From contig CAYMAN010000011.1 of the NCBI GenBank assembly GCA_964388455.1, positions 1 through 64,000 on the forward strand: a stretch of DNA of 64,000 nt. The letters are read 5' to 3'. Made by a program: the position numbers and the translations under genes. The DNA comes from JBBRWO01 sp964388455. Its GTDB lineage: Bacteria; Actinomycetota; Coriobacteriia; Anaerosomatales; JAAXUF01. This document shows, piece by piece, positions 53,051 through 62,068 of the stretch; the first letter of the stretch is position 1, and each line of letters opens with the position of its first letter. The notes under the pieces were generated by a model that was given only the letters and a program-made list of their open reading frames with translations, had not been told where the DNA came from and made no database searches.

Positions 53051-54201
53051 GCGGCAAGCTCCGCGTCGTCATACTCGGTTCGACGGGATCCATCGGGCGA
53101 CAGGCGCTCGACGTCGCCGCGGCACATGCGGACAGCATCGAGGTTGTCGCTCTAGCTGCGCACTCAAGTGCTGAACTCCTGGCTGAACAGGCACATAGGT
53201 TCGGAGTCACCCAGGTGGCGCTTTCAGACGAGGCCGCTGCCGCGCGAGCATCATTGATGTTGCCGGATGCGTACGTTGGGTCCGGCGCCGAGGCAGTCGT
53301 GGCGCTGGCCGAGCTAGAGGATGCCGACCTCGTCCTCAACGCCTTGGTCGGCGCGGCCGGACTTCGCGCAACGATGACAACACTCGCCGCAGATAAGACT
53401 CTCGCGCTGGCGAACAAGGAGTCACTTGTTGTCGGCGGCGAGCTGGTGATGGCCACCGTCAAACCGGGCCAGATGCTCCCGGTCGACTCGGAACACTCGG
53501 CGATCTTCCAGTGTCTCGTGGGCGAGGATGATCGCGATGTGAGCAGGATCTGGCTTACCGCATCGGGCGGTCCGTTCAGAGGCTGGTCGCGTGAGCAGCT
53601 GGAGCGCGTAACCGCTGCCGACGCGCTTGCACATCCCACATGGACCATGGGACCCAAGATCACCGTCGACTCATCGACGCTGATGAACAAAGGTCTCGAG
53701 GCGATCGAGGCCCATCACCTCTTTGGCGTGTCACTCGATGACATCCGCATCGTCGTTCACCCCCAGAGCTGCATTCACTCCATGGTCGAGTACCGCGACG
53801 GGAGCGTTAAGGCGCATCTCGGCGCCACCGATATGCGGATTCCGATCCAGTACGCGTTCTCGCATCCGCGCAGGTGGGATTCGCCCACCACGCCTGTGGA
53901 CTTCGCCCAGCTCGCCCGCCTGGACTTCGCCGAGCCGGATATCGAGACGTTCAGGTGTCTTGCGATCGCTCTTGATGCCGGTCGTGCGGGTGGAACCGCT
54001 CCCGCCGTGATGAATGCGGCCAATGAGATAGCCGTCGCGGCGTTTCTGGCGGGCGAGGCGCGATTCTTCGACATCGAAGAGACGGTCGCTTCCGCGCTGG
54101 CCGCGCATGCGATCGAGCCGCTGCACTCGATTGAACAGGTCGAAGCGGCCGACGCGTGGGCTCGCCGGTTCGCACGTCGCGCACTCGGCCTGACTGGGTA
54201 G
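53047..54201 (+). CDS. dxr: 1-deoxy-D-xylulose 5-phosphate reductoisomerase
   Basis: First committed step of the MEP isoprenoid pathway. NADPH loop GSTGSIGRQ, ANKESLVVGGELV, PVDSEHSAIFQCL and the metal- and substrate-binding KITVDSSTLMNKGLEAIEAH are present. ATG 53047 overlaps cdsA (ATGA). 384 residues. With ispG downstream and uppS upstream, isoprenoid supply for the wall is clustered here. Confidence 0.96.
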   Translation: MSGKLRVVILGSTGSIGRQALDVAAAHADSIEVVALAAHSSAELLAEQAHRFGVTQVALSDEAAAARASLMLPDAYVGSGAEAVVALAELEDADLVLNALVGAAGLRATMTTLAADKTLALANKESLVVGGELVMATVKPGQMLPVDSEHSAIFQCLVGEDDRDVSRIWLTASGGPFRGWSREQLERVTAADALAHPTWTMGPKITVDSSTLMNKGLEAIEAHHLFGVSLDDIRIVVHPQSCIHSMVEYRDGSVKAHLGATDMRIPIQYAFSHPRRWDSPTTPVDFAQLARLDFAEPDIETFRCLAIALDAGRAGGTAPAVMNAANEIAVAAFLAGEARFFDIEETVASALAAHAIEPLHSIEQVEAADAWARRFARRALGLTG

Positions 54202-54307
54202 ACACTCCACACATTCTCCGCACCGGTGTGGCAGATTGTTTGCATCGCACGTCTATGCACCATGTGCTGATCCCGTCACACACAGTCACGACAGGAGTCG
54301 CTCCGAC

Positions 54308-55570
54308 ATGATGGAGACCCTATCTGCGCTCTTTTGGGGAGTTCTGACGTTCTCGATTCTCGTGATCCTCCACGAGGGAGGGCATTACGCCGTCGCACGT
54401 TGGTTTGACGTGAAGGTCCACGAGTTCATGATCGGACTTCCCGGCCCCGCCATCCGCTGGCAGGGCAAGAACACCGTTTTCGGCGTAACAGCCATCCCGC
54501 TCGGCGGCTATGTCCGCATCGCCGGCATGGAGCCCGGGCCCGAGGATCCGCGACTCGCGGACGTTCTTGCATGCGCGACACGTAGGCATCGTGTGACCGC
54601 ATACGAAGTCTCCGAGGAACTCGGCATCGAACTCTCGGAGTCTGAGGCGCTCCTCGCAACGCTGGCCGATTGGGGCGCACTGCAGGCTTCTTCGGCCGAC
54701 GAGGACGCCTACGAATCGTTGCACGCCGAGGAGGCCGCGGACGATCCCAGGACTCTCCTCGACACCGCTCGCTCCATCACGTATCGCGGTCTGTCGATGT
54801 GGAAGCGCATCGCCGTACTGTGCGCCGGAGTCGTAGTGAACCTCGCTTCGGCTGTGCTGGTATTCGTGCTGGTGCTTTCCCTTTACGGAATCCCGTCACA
54901 GACTCTCACCGTCGACAAGGCGAGTCCTGGCGGCGGAGCCGCCGCCGCCGGTATCAAGGCCGGCGATACCGTCACGGCTGTTGATGGCGAGTCGCTCGAC
55001 ACATGGCAGGAACTGCTGGACACGCTCGGCACGCTTGACCCAGGGCAGACGGTGAAGGTTGTCGTCGACCGCGCCGGCACCCCCCAGAGCCTCGACGTAA
55101 CTCTCGGCCGCTCGGAAACGGGTACGGCGCTACTCGGAATCCAGGTCACCATCGACAACGTTAGGCTCTCGCCGACGGCGGCGTTGAAGGAATCGTTCGT
55201 CTGGATAGGCCTTGTGTTCAAGGCCATTGGCGGCTTCTTCAACCCTGACACGTTCCAACAGTCGGTCGGCGGTTCGATGAGCGTCGTGGGAGTCTCGGTT
55301 GAGGTCTCGAAGGCGGCGCAGCGCGGTCCGATCGACTACGCGTTCCTCGTTGCACTGTTGTCCCTCTCCTTGGGCGTGATGAACATCCTGCCCATTCCGC
55401 CTCTGGATGGCGGCAAGGTCGCACTCGAGCTCATAGAGGGCGTATCGCGACGTCAGATTCCCCGCAAGGTGGCGTACGGAATCTCCTTGGCAGGCGCACT
55501 CCTGTTGTTCACGTTCATCGGTTACCTCATGTACGCTGACGTTGTGAAACTCATGGTCCAAGGCGGCTGA
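54308..55570 (+). CDS. rseP: Site-2 metalloprotease RseP with cytosolic helical insert
   Basis: Intramembrane zinc protease that cleaves membrane-bound regulators such as anti-sigma factors. HEGGH (His22, Glu23, His26) lies in the first membrane helix, a PDZ domain at about residues 200-275, and the third ligand Asp367 in PIPPLDGG. Between the beta region after helix 1 and helix 2, residues 85-150 hold an insert whose RHRVTAYEVSEELGIELSES pattern looks like a winged-helix or helix-turn-helix. ATG 54308 with CAGGAGTC upstream (54311 also possible); 420 residues. It sits between dxr and ispG, a usual place. Confidence 0.9.
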   Translation: MMETLSALFWGVLTFSILVILHEGGHYAVARWFDVKVHEFMIGLPGPAIRWQGKNTVFGVTAIPLGGYVRIAGMEPGPEDPRLADVLACATRRHRVTAYEVSEELGIELSESEALLATLADWGALQASSADEDAYESLHAEEAADDPRTLLDTARSITYRGLSMWKRIAVLCAGVVVNLASAVLVFVLVLSLYGIPSQTLTVDKASPGGGAAAAGIKAGDTVTAVDGESLDTWQELLDTLGTLDPGQTVKVVVDRAGTPQSLDVTLGRSETGTALLGIQVTIDNVRLSPTAALKESFVWIGLVFKAIGGFFNPDTFQQSVGGSMSVVGVSVEVSKAAQRGPIDYAFLVALLSLSLGVMNILPIPPLDGGKVALELIEGVSRRQIPRKVAYGISLAGALLLFTFIGYLMYADVVKLMVQGG

Positions 55571-55597
55571 CGCAGCGACAAGGGGAGTGGTACCAGC

Positions 55598-56662
55598 GTG
55601 ATCACACGCCGAGAAACACGAGAAGTGTGGGTCGGTTCGGTTGCGATCGGCGCGGGTCACCCGGTCGCCGTCCAGTCGATGACCAACACCGACACCCGTG
55701 ATGTGCCGGCGACCCTGGCGCAGATCGACCGGCTGGCGGAGGCTGGCTGCGAGATCATCCGCGTCGCCATTCCGCGCCTGGATGTTCTCGACGCGTTCAC
55801 GAAGATATGCGCAGCATCGCCGCTCCCGGTCGTCGCAGACGTGCATTTCGACCACCTCGTCGCGATTGGCGCTGCAAAGGGCGGTGCCGCTAAGCTCCGC
55901 ATCAACCCCGGTAACATCGGCGACATGTCGCGCGTTGACGCGGTGATAGAGGCCGCGGGGGCTGCCGGCATCCCGATTCGTATCGGCGTCAACGCTGGTT
56001 CGTTGGCGCCGCAGTATCGAGATCTCGACTGGTCGCTTCCCGAGAAGCTCGTTGCGAGCGCGATCGCCTTCTGCGAGCACTTTGAGTCGCGAGGATTCGA
56101 TAACATCGTGATATCCGCCAAGGCGTCCAGTGTGAACGCCACCGTTGATGCGTATCGTCGTCTCGCAAACGAAACGGCCCACCCGCTTCATGTGGGCGTG
56201 ACTGAGGCGGGTACGTCGCTGATCGGCACCGTGAAGTCGAGCGTCGGTCTCGGCATACTGCTCGGTGAGGGAATAGGGGACACCTTGCGGGTCTCGCTGA
56301 CGGCCGAGCCGGAGCAAGAGGTGCGTGTCGGGTGGGAAATCCTCTCCGCACTGGATATCCGACGTCGCGGCCCGGAACTCGTCAGTTGCCCCACGTGCGG
56401 CCGCTGCGAGGTCGATCTGATTCCCATCGCCGAACAGATCGCCGAGCAGCTGGCGACGCGCAAGACCGCGATCAAGGTCGCGGTGATGGGGTGTGTCGTC
56501 AACGGTCCTGGTGAGGCGCGCGAGGCCGACATCGGCGTCGCCGCGGGTAGGGGACAGGGCGTGATCTTCGTCAAAGGTGAGACGGTCCGAAAAGTCCCCG
56601 AGGAACAGATCGTCGAGGCACTGATGGCGGAAATCGACCGTCTCGAGGCCCAAAACCTCTAG
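55598..56662 (+). CDS. ispG: 4-hydroxy-3-methylbut-2-enyl diphosphate synthase
   Basis: Iron-sulfur enzyme of the MEP pathway. The N-terminal TIM barrel starts VAVQSMTNTDTRD, and the C-terminal domain holds the [4Fe-4S] ligands Cys264 and Cys267 (SCPTCGRC) and Cys299 (GCVVNGPGEA). 354 residues, GTG start with AAGGGGAG. A strong terminator follows. Confidence 0.96.
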   Translation: MITRRETREVWVGSVAIGAGHPVAVQSMTNTDTRDVPATLAQIDRLAEAGCEIIRVAIPRLDVLDAFTKICAASPLPVVADVHFDHLVAIGAAKGGAAKLRINPGNIGDMSRVDAVIEAAGAAGIPIRIGVNAGSLAPQYRDLDWSLPEKLVASAIAFCEHFESRGFDNIVISAKASSVNATVDAYRRLANETAHPLHVGVTEAGTSLIGTVKSSVGLGILLGEGIGDTLRVSLTAEPEQEVRVGWEILSALDIRRRGPELVSCPTCGRCEVDLIPIAEQIAEQLATRKTAIKVAVMGCVVNGPGEAREADIGVAAGRGQGVIFVKGETVRKVPEEQIVEALMAEIDRLEAQNL

Positions 56663-56693
56663 TCGATACTCGCTTTGAAGCCGTCCGCCCCTT

Positions 56694-56733
56694 CAAACAC
56701 GCCGCTCACCCCTCCGGGTGAGCGGCGTGTTTG
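56694..56733 (+). terminator. Strong terminator after ispG
   Basis: A perfect 18-bp inverted repeat (56694-56711 and 56716-56733) with loop CTCC, the longest in the window; the 3' arm ends GTGTTTG. It closes the pyrH-ispG run. The rest of the gap to 56885 shows no convincing promoter. Confidence 0.85.
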
Positions 56734-56885
56734 CCATTCACCGGGGCATACGGTGTCTCCACGTCGCCTGTGCAGCCGTCGGCGGCAGCTTCGTTACGCG
56801 ATTGCGCCGGCGCCGCCAGAATCAACTCACAAGGCAGTCGCTGCGAGCGCCGTGCGAGCAGCGTTATGGAAGGTTGGTGTACTGA

Positions 56886-57236
56886 ATGACCAAGATGGGC
56901 CTCCATAGTGAGGAGTTCCTCAGTACGATCATGCGTAGGCAGCTCCGTCTATCAATGGGAATCGCCTCCGTGTTCGTGCTGATCATCGTTCTCGTTCCAT
57001 TGCTCAACAAGTTTCTGCCGGATGTCATGAATGCGCCGTTCCTCGGCTTCACACTGAGCTGGTTCATCCTTGGATTCGGTATCTTTCCGATCCTCATCGC
57101 GCTGGCGATTCTGTTTGTGCGCCGGTCCAACGCGTTTGAGGACGAGGCTATCGGGATGGTCGACGCGTCGACACTTCCGGTCGCCGGCTCCGCGGATCAC
57201 CGCGACACCTCCAACACCCCGACCCCTACTCACTAG
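56886..57236 (+). CDS. DUF485-like small membrane protein
   Basis: Protein of 116 residues with two membrane helices (about 24-45 and 56-80) and the C-terminal pattern FVRRSNAFEDEAIGM similar to the DUF485 ending. Such proteins are encoded directly before ActP-type acetate symporters, as here (16-base gap), and may be an accessory subunit. The Thr/Pro-rich last 25 residues are unlike the usual family. GGAAGG lies about 12 bases upstream of the ATG. Confidence 0.72.
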   Translation: MTKMGLHSEEFLSTIMRRQLRLSMGIASVFVLIIVLVPLLNKFLPDVMNAPFLGFTLSWFILGFGIFPILIALAILFVRRSNAFEDEAIGMVDASTLPVAGSADHRDTSNTPTPTH

Positions 57237-57251
57237 AAAGGAGTTCCACCG

Positions 57252-59114
57252 ATGGCTGGAGTATCAATCATTCCGTTGATGTTCGTGGTCGGAATCGTTC
57301 TTGCGACGATCGGACTGGGCATCTACGCGACACGTCTCTCTCGCACCACCAGCGACTTCTACGTCGCCGGCCGTGGCGTCAATGCGTTCTGGAACTCCTC
57401 GGCGATCTCGGGCGAGTACCTCTCCGCGGCATCCTTCATGGGTATCGCCGGCATGGTCATGAAGTCCGGCTACGACGTGCTGTGGTACGCGGTTGGGTAC
57501 GCAGCAGGCTATGTGTTCCTGCTGCTGTTCATCGCGGGCCCACTGCGTCGCTTCGGGGCGTATACGATCCCGGACTTCGCTGAAGGTCGTTTCGACAGCA
57601 AGGCGATGCGCAAGCTCGCCGTGGTGTTCGCGCTCACCATCAGCTTCTTCTACATGATGCCGCAGATGAAGGGCGCCGGAATCACGCTGGCGCAGCTCCT
57701 GGGCTCGCCGTACTGGGTCGGTGTGGTGGTAGTAGGTACCGTCATCACGATGAACGTCATCCTCGGCGGCATGAAGGGTGTCACGTTCGTCCAGGCCATG
57801 CAGTACTGGGTCAAGATGTTCGCCATCGCGGTACCGATGTTCATCCTCATGATGGTGTTCGGTCCGTACAACGCGCAGGTCGCCACGGGCGGTTCGCCGG
57901 AGACTACGCCGTTCACGTTGACCGAGAACGCGACGTACAAGTACCCGCAGGCAGGTGAACTGAAGTTCACCAGCGACGGCACGATCAAGCCGGAGACTGC
58001 GGTCGCGGCCAAGCATTTCACCTACAACGCTGACGGCTTCGTCGCGACCAAGACCAAGATCGAGCTCGCCGCCGGCGAGTCGGTCAGCTACCCCAAGGGT
58101 GACAAGATCGTGTTCGCCACGCCGGTCAAGGTGGAACTCGAGGCCGGCATGACCGTCCCGAACTTCACCAAGAGCGAGTCCTGGCTGCACCCGTTCGGTC
58201 CCTTTACCAGCAAGTATGTTACGGACGCCGAGAGCAAGCAGTGGGTTCCGCTTCTTTACACCTACTCGCTGGTAGTCGCTCTCCTCTGCGGCACGGCCGG
58301 GCTCCCGCACATTCTGGTGCGCTTCTACACCAATCCTGATGGCCGAGAGGCCAAGAAGACCACGCTTCTCGTCATCGGTCTTCTGTCGCTCTTCTACATC
58401 TTCCCGGCCATGTGGGGTGCTATGGGACGCAACCTGATCCCTTCGCTTTACGCCAACGGCGGCACCGATCTGGTCACGATCCTGCTGCCGACCAAGCTCG
58501 CCAGCCCGCTGTGGGGCCAGATCCTCTCGGGTGTGACATCGGCCGGTGCGTTCGCCGCCTTCATGACGACCTTCTCGGGTCTGTTGGTCTCGGTGTCGGG
58601 CGGCTTCGCTCACGACATCTACGGCCGCATGCTTCGTCCCAACGCCTCGCCTGAAAGCCGCCTGACCGCGTTCAAGGTCGCAGCACTCTTCGGTGGCGCG
58701 CTGGCCATGGGCCTGGGACTGCTCGTCCAGAACTTCGACATCAACATGCTCGTCGGCTGGGCGTTCGCGATCGGTGCCTCCACCTACTTCCCGCTTCTCC
58801 TCATGGGTGCCTGGTGGCGCAAGCTGACCTCGGCCGGTGCCGTAGCGGGAATGATCGGTGGCGGCGCGGGTGCGATCGGCTCCGTCGTCTTCACCATGCT
58901 CGTTGACAAGGGCTTGGCGACGCCGCTCTCGAACGGCTACGTCAACACGCTTCTTGCGCAGCCCGCGATCTGGACGGTGCCGCTGGCACTGACGCTCATG
59001 GTGTTCGTCTCGCTGGCGACACAGGGCATGGTCCCATCGGATATCCGACTCAAGATGCTCAAGCTGCACGCTCCGGAGACGCTTGGCCTGAAGGCTGACT
59101 ACATCAAGGACTAG
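57252..59114 (+). CDS. Sodium:solute symporter, ActP (acetate) type, with large external loop
   Basis: Sodium-coupled carboxylate importer of 620 residues and about 13 membrane helices. Family features: FYVAGRGVNAFWNSSAISGEYLSAASFMG, GAYTIPDFAEGR and GTAGLPHILVRFYT. Residues about 204-330 form an unusually long Thr/Lys-rich loop (usual loop is far shorter), probably outside the membrane. Strong ribosome site AAAGGAG. Acetate is the best guess from ActP similarity and the DUF485-like neighbour, and acetate would suit the ADP-forming synthetase upstream at 19.4 kb; other short acids are possible. Confidence 0.85.
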   Translation: MAGVSIIPLMFVVGIVLATIGLGIYATRLSRTTSDFYVAGRGVNAFWNSSAISGEYLSAASFMGIAGMVMKSGYDVLWYAVGYAAGYVFLLLFIAGPLRRFGAYTIPDFAEGRFDSKAMRKLAVVFALTISFFYMMPQMKGAGITLAQLLGSPYWVGVVVVGTVITMNVILGGMKGVTFVQAMQYWVKMFAIAVPMFILMMVFGPYNAQVATGGSPETTPFTLTENATYKYPQAGELKFTSDGTIKPETAVAAKHFTYNADGFVATKTKIELAAGESVSYPKGDKIVFATPVKVELEAGMTVPNFTKSESWLHPFGPFTSKYVTDAESKQWVPLLYTYSLVVALLCGTAGLPHILVRFYTNPDGREAKKTTLLVIGLLSLFYIFPAMWGAMGRNLIPSLYANGGTDLVTILLPTKLASPLWGQILSGVTSAGAFAAFMTTFSGLLVSVSGGFAHDIYGRMLRPNASPESRLTAFKVAALFGGALAMGLGLLVQNFDINMLVGWAFAIGASTYFPLLLMGAWWRKLTSAGAVAGMIGGGAGAIGSVVFTMLVDKGLATPLSNGYVNTLLAQPAIWTVPLALTLMVFVSLATQGMVPSDIRLKMLKLHAPETLGLKADYIKD

Positions 59115-59127
59115 GAGGTGGCGCGAC

Positions 59128-59646
59128 ATGTCTACACCGCTCGATAGAACCGCTGAACTGATGACAGATGCAGACATCACTGAAGTATCGATGTCAGTCA
59201 AGAAGATCCTGGTACCAACTGACGGCTCCGCCACCGCCGTTGAGGCGACCAAGGTTGCGATCTCGATGGCCAAGGTCTTTGGTGCCGAGGTGGTGGCACT
59301 CTACGTCAACTTCGGTTCAGTAGAGACGCCAATGGAATACATCGACACCGAGGCGATGGAGGGCATCAAGCACAGCGCTGCCGGCCTCGACGTTGCCGAG
59401 AAGCTCGGCAAGAAGAACGGCGTGAGGGTTTCATGTGTCACGAGTGAGGGAGCCGTCGGCAACCGCATCGTTGCCGTCTCCAAGGAGGCGGACGTCGACC
59501 TGATCATCATGGGTTCCGTCGGTCGCACCGGCTTCAAGCGGCTTGCTCTGGGCTCAGTGGCCGAATCTGTCATGAAGGAGGTCGACGCGCCAGTGCTCGT
59601 CGTCCGCAGCTGCACTACCGAGTTCTGCATGACCCCGCGCGGCTGA
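59128..59646 (+). CDS. Universal stress protein, UspA family
   Basis: Nucleotide-binding stress protein of 172 residues. VPTDGSATAVEATKVA at the first strand and GSVGRTGFKRLALGS, the G-x2-G-x9-G-S ATP-binding pattern, are present. About 20 extra residues precede the domain; ATG 59128 is kept because AGGAGGTG lies seven bases upstream. It probably shares the symporter operon and may sense energy state linked to acetate import. A terminator follows. Confidence 0.9.
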   Translation: MSTPLDRTAELMTDADITEVSMSVKKILVPTDGSATAVEATKVAISMAKVFGAEVVALYVNFGSVETPMEYIDTEAMEGIKHSAAGLDVAEKLGKKNGVRVSCVTSEGAVGNRIVAVSKEADVDLIIMGSVGRTGFKRLALGSVAESVMKEVDAPVLVVRSCTTEFCMTPRG

Positions 59647-59680
59647 CGAGCCCCCCTCGTAGCTGTTGCGATACTCCTTA

Positions 59681-59712
59681 GGAAGGGCCGGTGCCGGCGC
59701 ACCGGCCCTTCC
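59681..59712 (+). terminator. Terminator after the UspA gene
   Basis: A perfect 14-bp inverted repeat (59681-59694 and 59699-59712) with loop CGGC. It is followed by CGCAT, not T-rich. Confidence 0.78.
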
Positions 59713-59799
59713 GCATACCGCCGTGGTTTCCGTGTTGCATACTCGGCGCATCACGTGCTTCTGGTGACGTCGTTTTCGGCCCCATGCGGGAGTCGGTGC

Positions 59800-59808
59800 T
59801 GGTATCCT
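59800..59808 (+). promoter_or_regulatory. Extended -10 promoter for the Rossmann-domain gene
   Basis: TGG followed by TATCCT (59803-59808), about 60 bases before the start at 59868. No clear -35. Confidence 0.4.
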
Positions 59809-59867
59809 GTTCACCGCATCATTACCTGCGGCGTTGTGGGTGCCGCATCTACGAGGGGAGAACTGAC

Positions 59868-60260
59868 ATGGCGCAGGAAAAGGTAAGAGTTGCAATCGTC
59901 GGCGGAGGGCGCACCGGAACACCGTTGCTCGAGGATCTGCTCAAGCGGCCGTTCGTCGAGGTCATCGGACTGGCCGACAAGGACCTCGATAGCGCCGGCG
60001 CCACATTGGCACGAGCCAACGGCGTGTTCGTCTGCGAGTACGCTGACGTTCTGGCTGCAAAGGGCGACGAAATCGATGTGATCATCGAGGTCTCGGGGGA
60101 CGCCTCGGTCAAGGCAGCACTCAAGCAGGCGTTCATCGCGCAGGGAAACCGCAAAACGGTCATAGTGCACGACATCGTCGCGCGGATGATGCTCTCGATC
60201 GTCGGAAACTCAGACACGCTCATCGAGACATACCATCCGGAGGATCTCGGCGTAGGGTAG
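59868..60260 (+). CDS. Lone NAD(P)-binding Rossmann-domain protein
   Basis: Protein of 130 residues. VRVAIVGGGRTGTPLLEDLL is a classical dinucleotide-binding loop, followed by IGLADKDLDSAG and IDVIIEVSG, as in the first domain of homoserine dehydrogenase or dihydrodipicolinate reductase, but no catalytic domain follows. It ends naturally at a stop, with GAGGGGAG before ATG 59868, so it looks like a real short gene and not a fragment. Similar domains occur fused to sensor kinases in some anaerobes; a redox-sensing role is speculation. Confidence 0.7.
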   Translation: MAQEKVRVAIVGGGRTGTPLLEDLLKRPFVEVIGLADKDLDSAGATLARANGVFVCEYADVLAAKGDEIDVIIEVSGDASVKAALKQAFIAQGNRKTVIVHDIVARMMLSIVGNSDTLIETYHPEDLGVG

Positions 60261-60319
60261 TCTGATCGGCGTTAGCAAACGTTCTGAATCGTTGTCCATA
60301 TCACAAGGAAGAGGCTTCC

Positions 60320-62047
60320 ATGTCCGTCGCTGTGCGCATGAGCTCTCTGTACGCTCCCACACTCAAGGAGAGCCCGGCCGAGGCGGAGCTGGCCAGTCAC
60401 AAATTACTTCTGCGCGCCGGGATGATCCGCAAGAACGCCGCGGGCATCTACAGTTTCCTGCCGCTCGGCCTGCGGTCCCTGCGCAAGATCGAGCAGATCG
60501 TGCGTGAGGAGATGGACGCGATCGGCAGCCAGGAGATGCTCATGCCGGCCGTACAGCCTGCGGAGCTGTGGCTCGAGTCAGGGCGCTGGGATGTGTATGG
60601 CCCCGAGCTCGCGCGTCTCAAGGACCGCCACGGCCGCGAGTTCTGTCTGGGACCCACGCATGAGGAGATCGTCACCAGTCTCGTGCGCAACGAGGTCCGC
60701 AGCTACCGCGAGCTCCCCATCTCGCTCTACCAGATCCAGGTCAAGTTCCGCGATGAGGTGCGCCCGCGCTTCGGGCTGCTCCGCGGTCGCGAGTTCATTA
60801 TGAAGGACGCCTATAGCTTCCATGCCACGCAAGAGTCACTGCAGGAGCACTACGACGCCATGAGTCGCGCGTACGGTCGCATCTGTGAGCGTCTCGCCAT
60901 GGACTACCGCGAGGTCGAGGCGGACTCGGGTCAGATCGGCGGCAAGGTCACGACAGAGTTCATGGCGATCGCCGAGAACGGTGAGGCCGAGCTGGTGTAC
61001 TGCAGCTGCGGATGGGCCGCCGATGTCGAGGCCGCTGAGACGGTCATCGCGCGTACGCCTGGCGCGACCGGGCCGCGTGACATGGAGCGCGTGCACACCC
61101 CGGATATCAAGACGATCGCAGAGCTCTCGGCGTTTCTGGGCATCAGCGATCACGATACGGTCAAGACGATGGCCGGCAAGACTCCTGAAGGCCGACTTGT
61201 GTTCCTGCTCGTCCCCGGTGATCGAGAGCTCAACCCGATCAAGGCCGGCTGGACGGTGCCGGGTATCGAACTGCTCGAGGAGGCCGACTTCGCGAAGTTC
61301 GGTATTCCCAAGGGTTCGCTCGGCCCGGTCAACGTGCCCGCTGGCACGCTCGTCATCGCCGACAAGAGCCTTGAAGGCGACGTGTCTTGGGGGATCGGCG
61401 CGAATGAGAATGACTACCACCTCATCGGCGCGATGCCCGGCCGTGACTTCGAGGTGGAGACATGGGCGGACCTGGTGCTTGCACAGGCTGGCGATGGCTG
61501 CCCCACGTGCGGGAACTCGGTCCAGGCCGCTCGCGGCATCGAGGTGAGTCAGGTCTTTCAGCTGGGAACCAAGTACTCAGAGTCCATGGGTGCGACGTTC
61601 GCTGACGAGAATGGCGACGAGCATCCCTTCCTTATGGGCTGTTACGGGGTCGGCGTCAGCCGATCGCTCGCTGCGGTCATTGAGCAGTACAACGACGAGG
61701 GTGGCATCAAGTGGCCGGTCTCGGTCGCGCCCTACGAGGTAGCGGTTCTGCCGCTCATGGCAGACGGCGAGGTCGCGGAGGTAGCCGAGCGAGTGTGGCG
61801 CGAGTTGGCCGAGGCGGGCGTCGAAGTGGTCTTGGACGACCGTGACGAGCGAGCGGGCGTCAAGTTCAACGACGCAGATCTCATCGGCTGGCCATATCAG
61901 GTTGTCGTGGGCAAGAAGGGTCTTGCCGAGGGTGTTGTCGAGCTGAAGGTGCGCGCCACTGGTGAGCGGACCACGGTCCCTATCACCGACGCGGTTTCAC
62001 ACATCGCCGCGCTGGTCGAGGTCGAGCGTTTGCGCCTGGCGCACTAG
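60320..62047 (+). CDS. proS: Prolyl-tRNA synthetase (bacterial type)
   Basis: Charges tRNA-Pro; class II synthetase. Motif 2 region FRDEVRPRFGLLRGREFIMKD, an editing INS domain (about residues 225-400) between motifs 2 and 3, GTKYSESMGATF, and motif 3 MGCYGVGVSRSLAAV are present, followed by an anticodon-binding domain. 575 residues. AAGGAAGAGG precedes the ATG. No T-box leader is visible in the short gap upstream. Confidence 0.96.
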   Translation: MSVAVRMSSLYAPTLKESPAEAELASHKLLLRAGMIRKNAAGIYSFLPLGLRSLRKIEQIVREEMDAIGSQEMLMPAVQPAELWLESGRWDVYGPELARLKDRHGREFCLGPTHEEIVTSLVRNEVRSYRELPISLYQIQVKFRDEVRPRFGLLRGREFIMKDAYSFHATQESLQEHYDAMSRAYGRICERLAMDYREVEADSGQIGGKVTTEFMAIAENGEAELVYCSCGWAADVEAAETVIARTPGATGPRDMERVHTPDIKTIAELSAFLGISDHDTVKTMAGKTPEGRLVFLLVPGDRELNPIKAGWTVPGIELLEEADFAKFGIPKGSLGPVNVPAGTLVIADKSLEGDVSWGIGANENDYHLIGAMPGRDFEVETWADLVLAQAGDGCPTCGNSVQAARGIEVSQVFQLGTKYSESMGATFADENGDEHPFLMGCYGVGVSRSLAAVIEQYNDEGGIKWPVSVAPYEVAVLPLMADGEVAEVAERVWRELAEAGVEVVLDDRDERAGVKFNDADLIGWPYQVVVGKKGLAEGVVELKVRATGERTTVPITDAVSHIAALVEVERLRLAH

Positions 62048-62068
62048 CCTGGCAAGCCCGCCACGTCT

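Noticed and set aside
55130..56653. 507-codon open frame on the - strand opposite rseP/ispG
   Set aside because: It lies antisense to clearly conserved rseP and ispG and has no recognisable domain.
57264..59273. 669-codon open frame on the - strand opposite the symporter
   Set aside because: It mirrors the codon structure of the + strand symporter gene, is full of charged low-similarity sequence and has no ribosome site; a GC-rich antisense shadow.
60261..60319. Possible T-box leader before proS
   Set aside because: The gap is too short and contains no specifier stem or T-box sequence.
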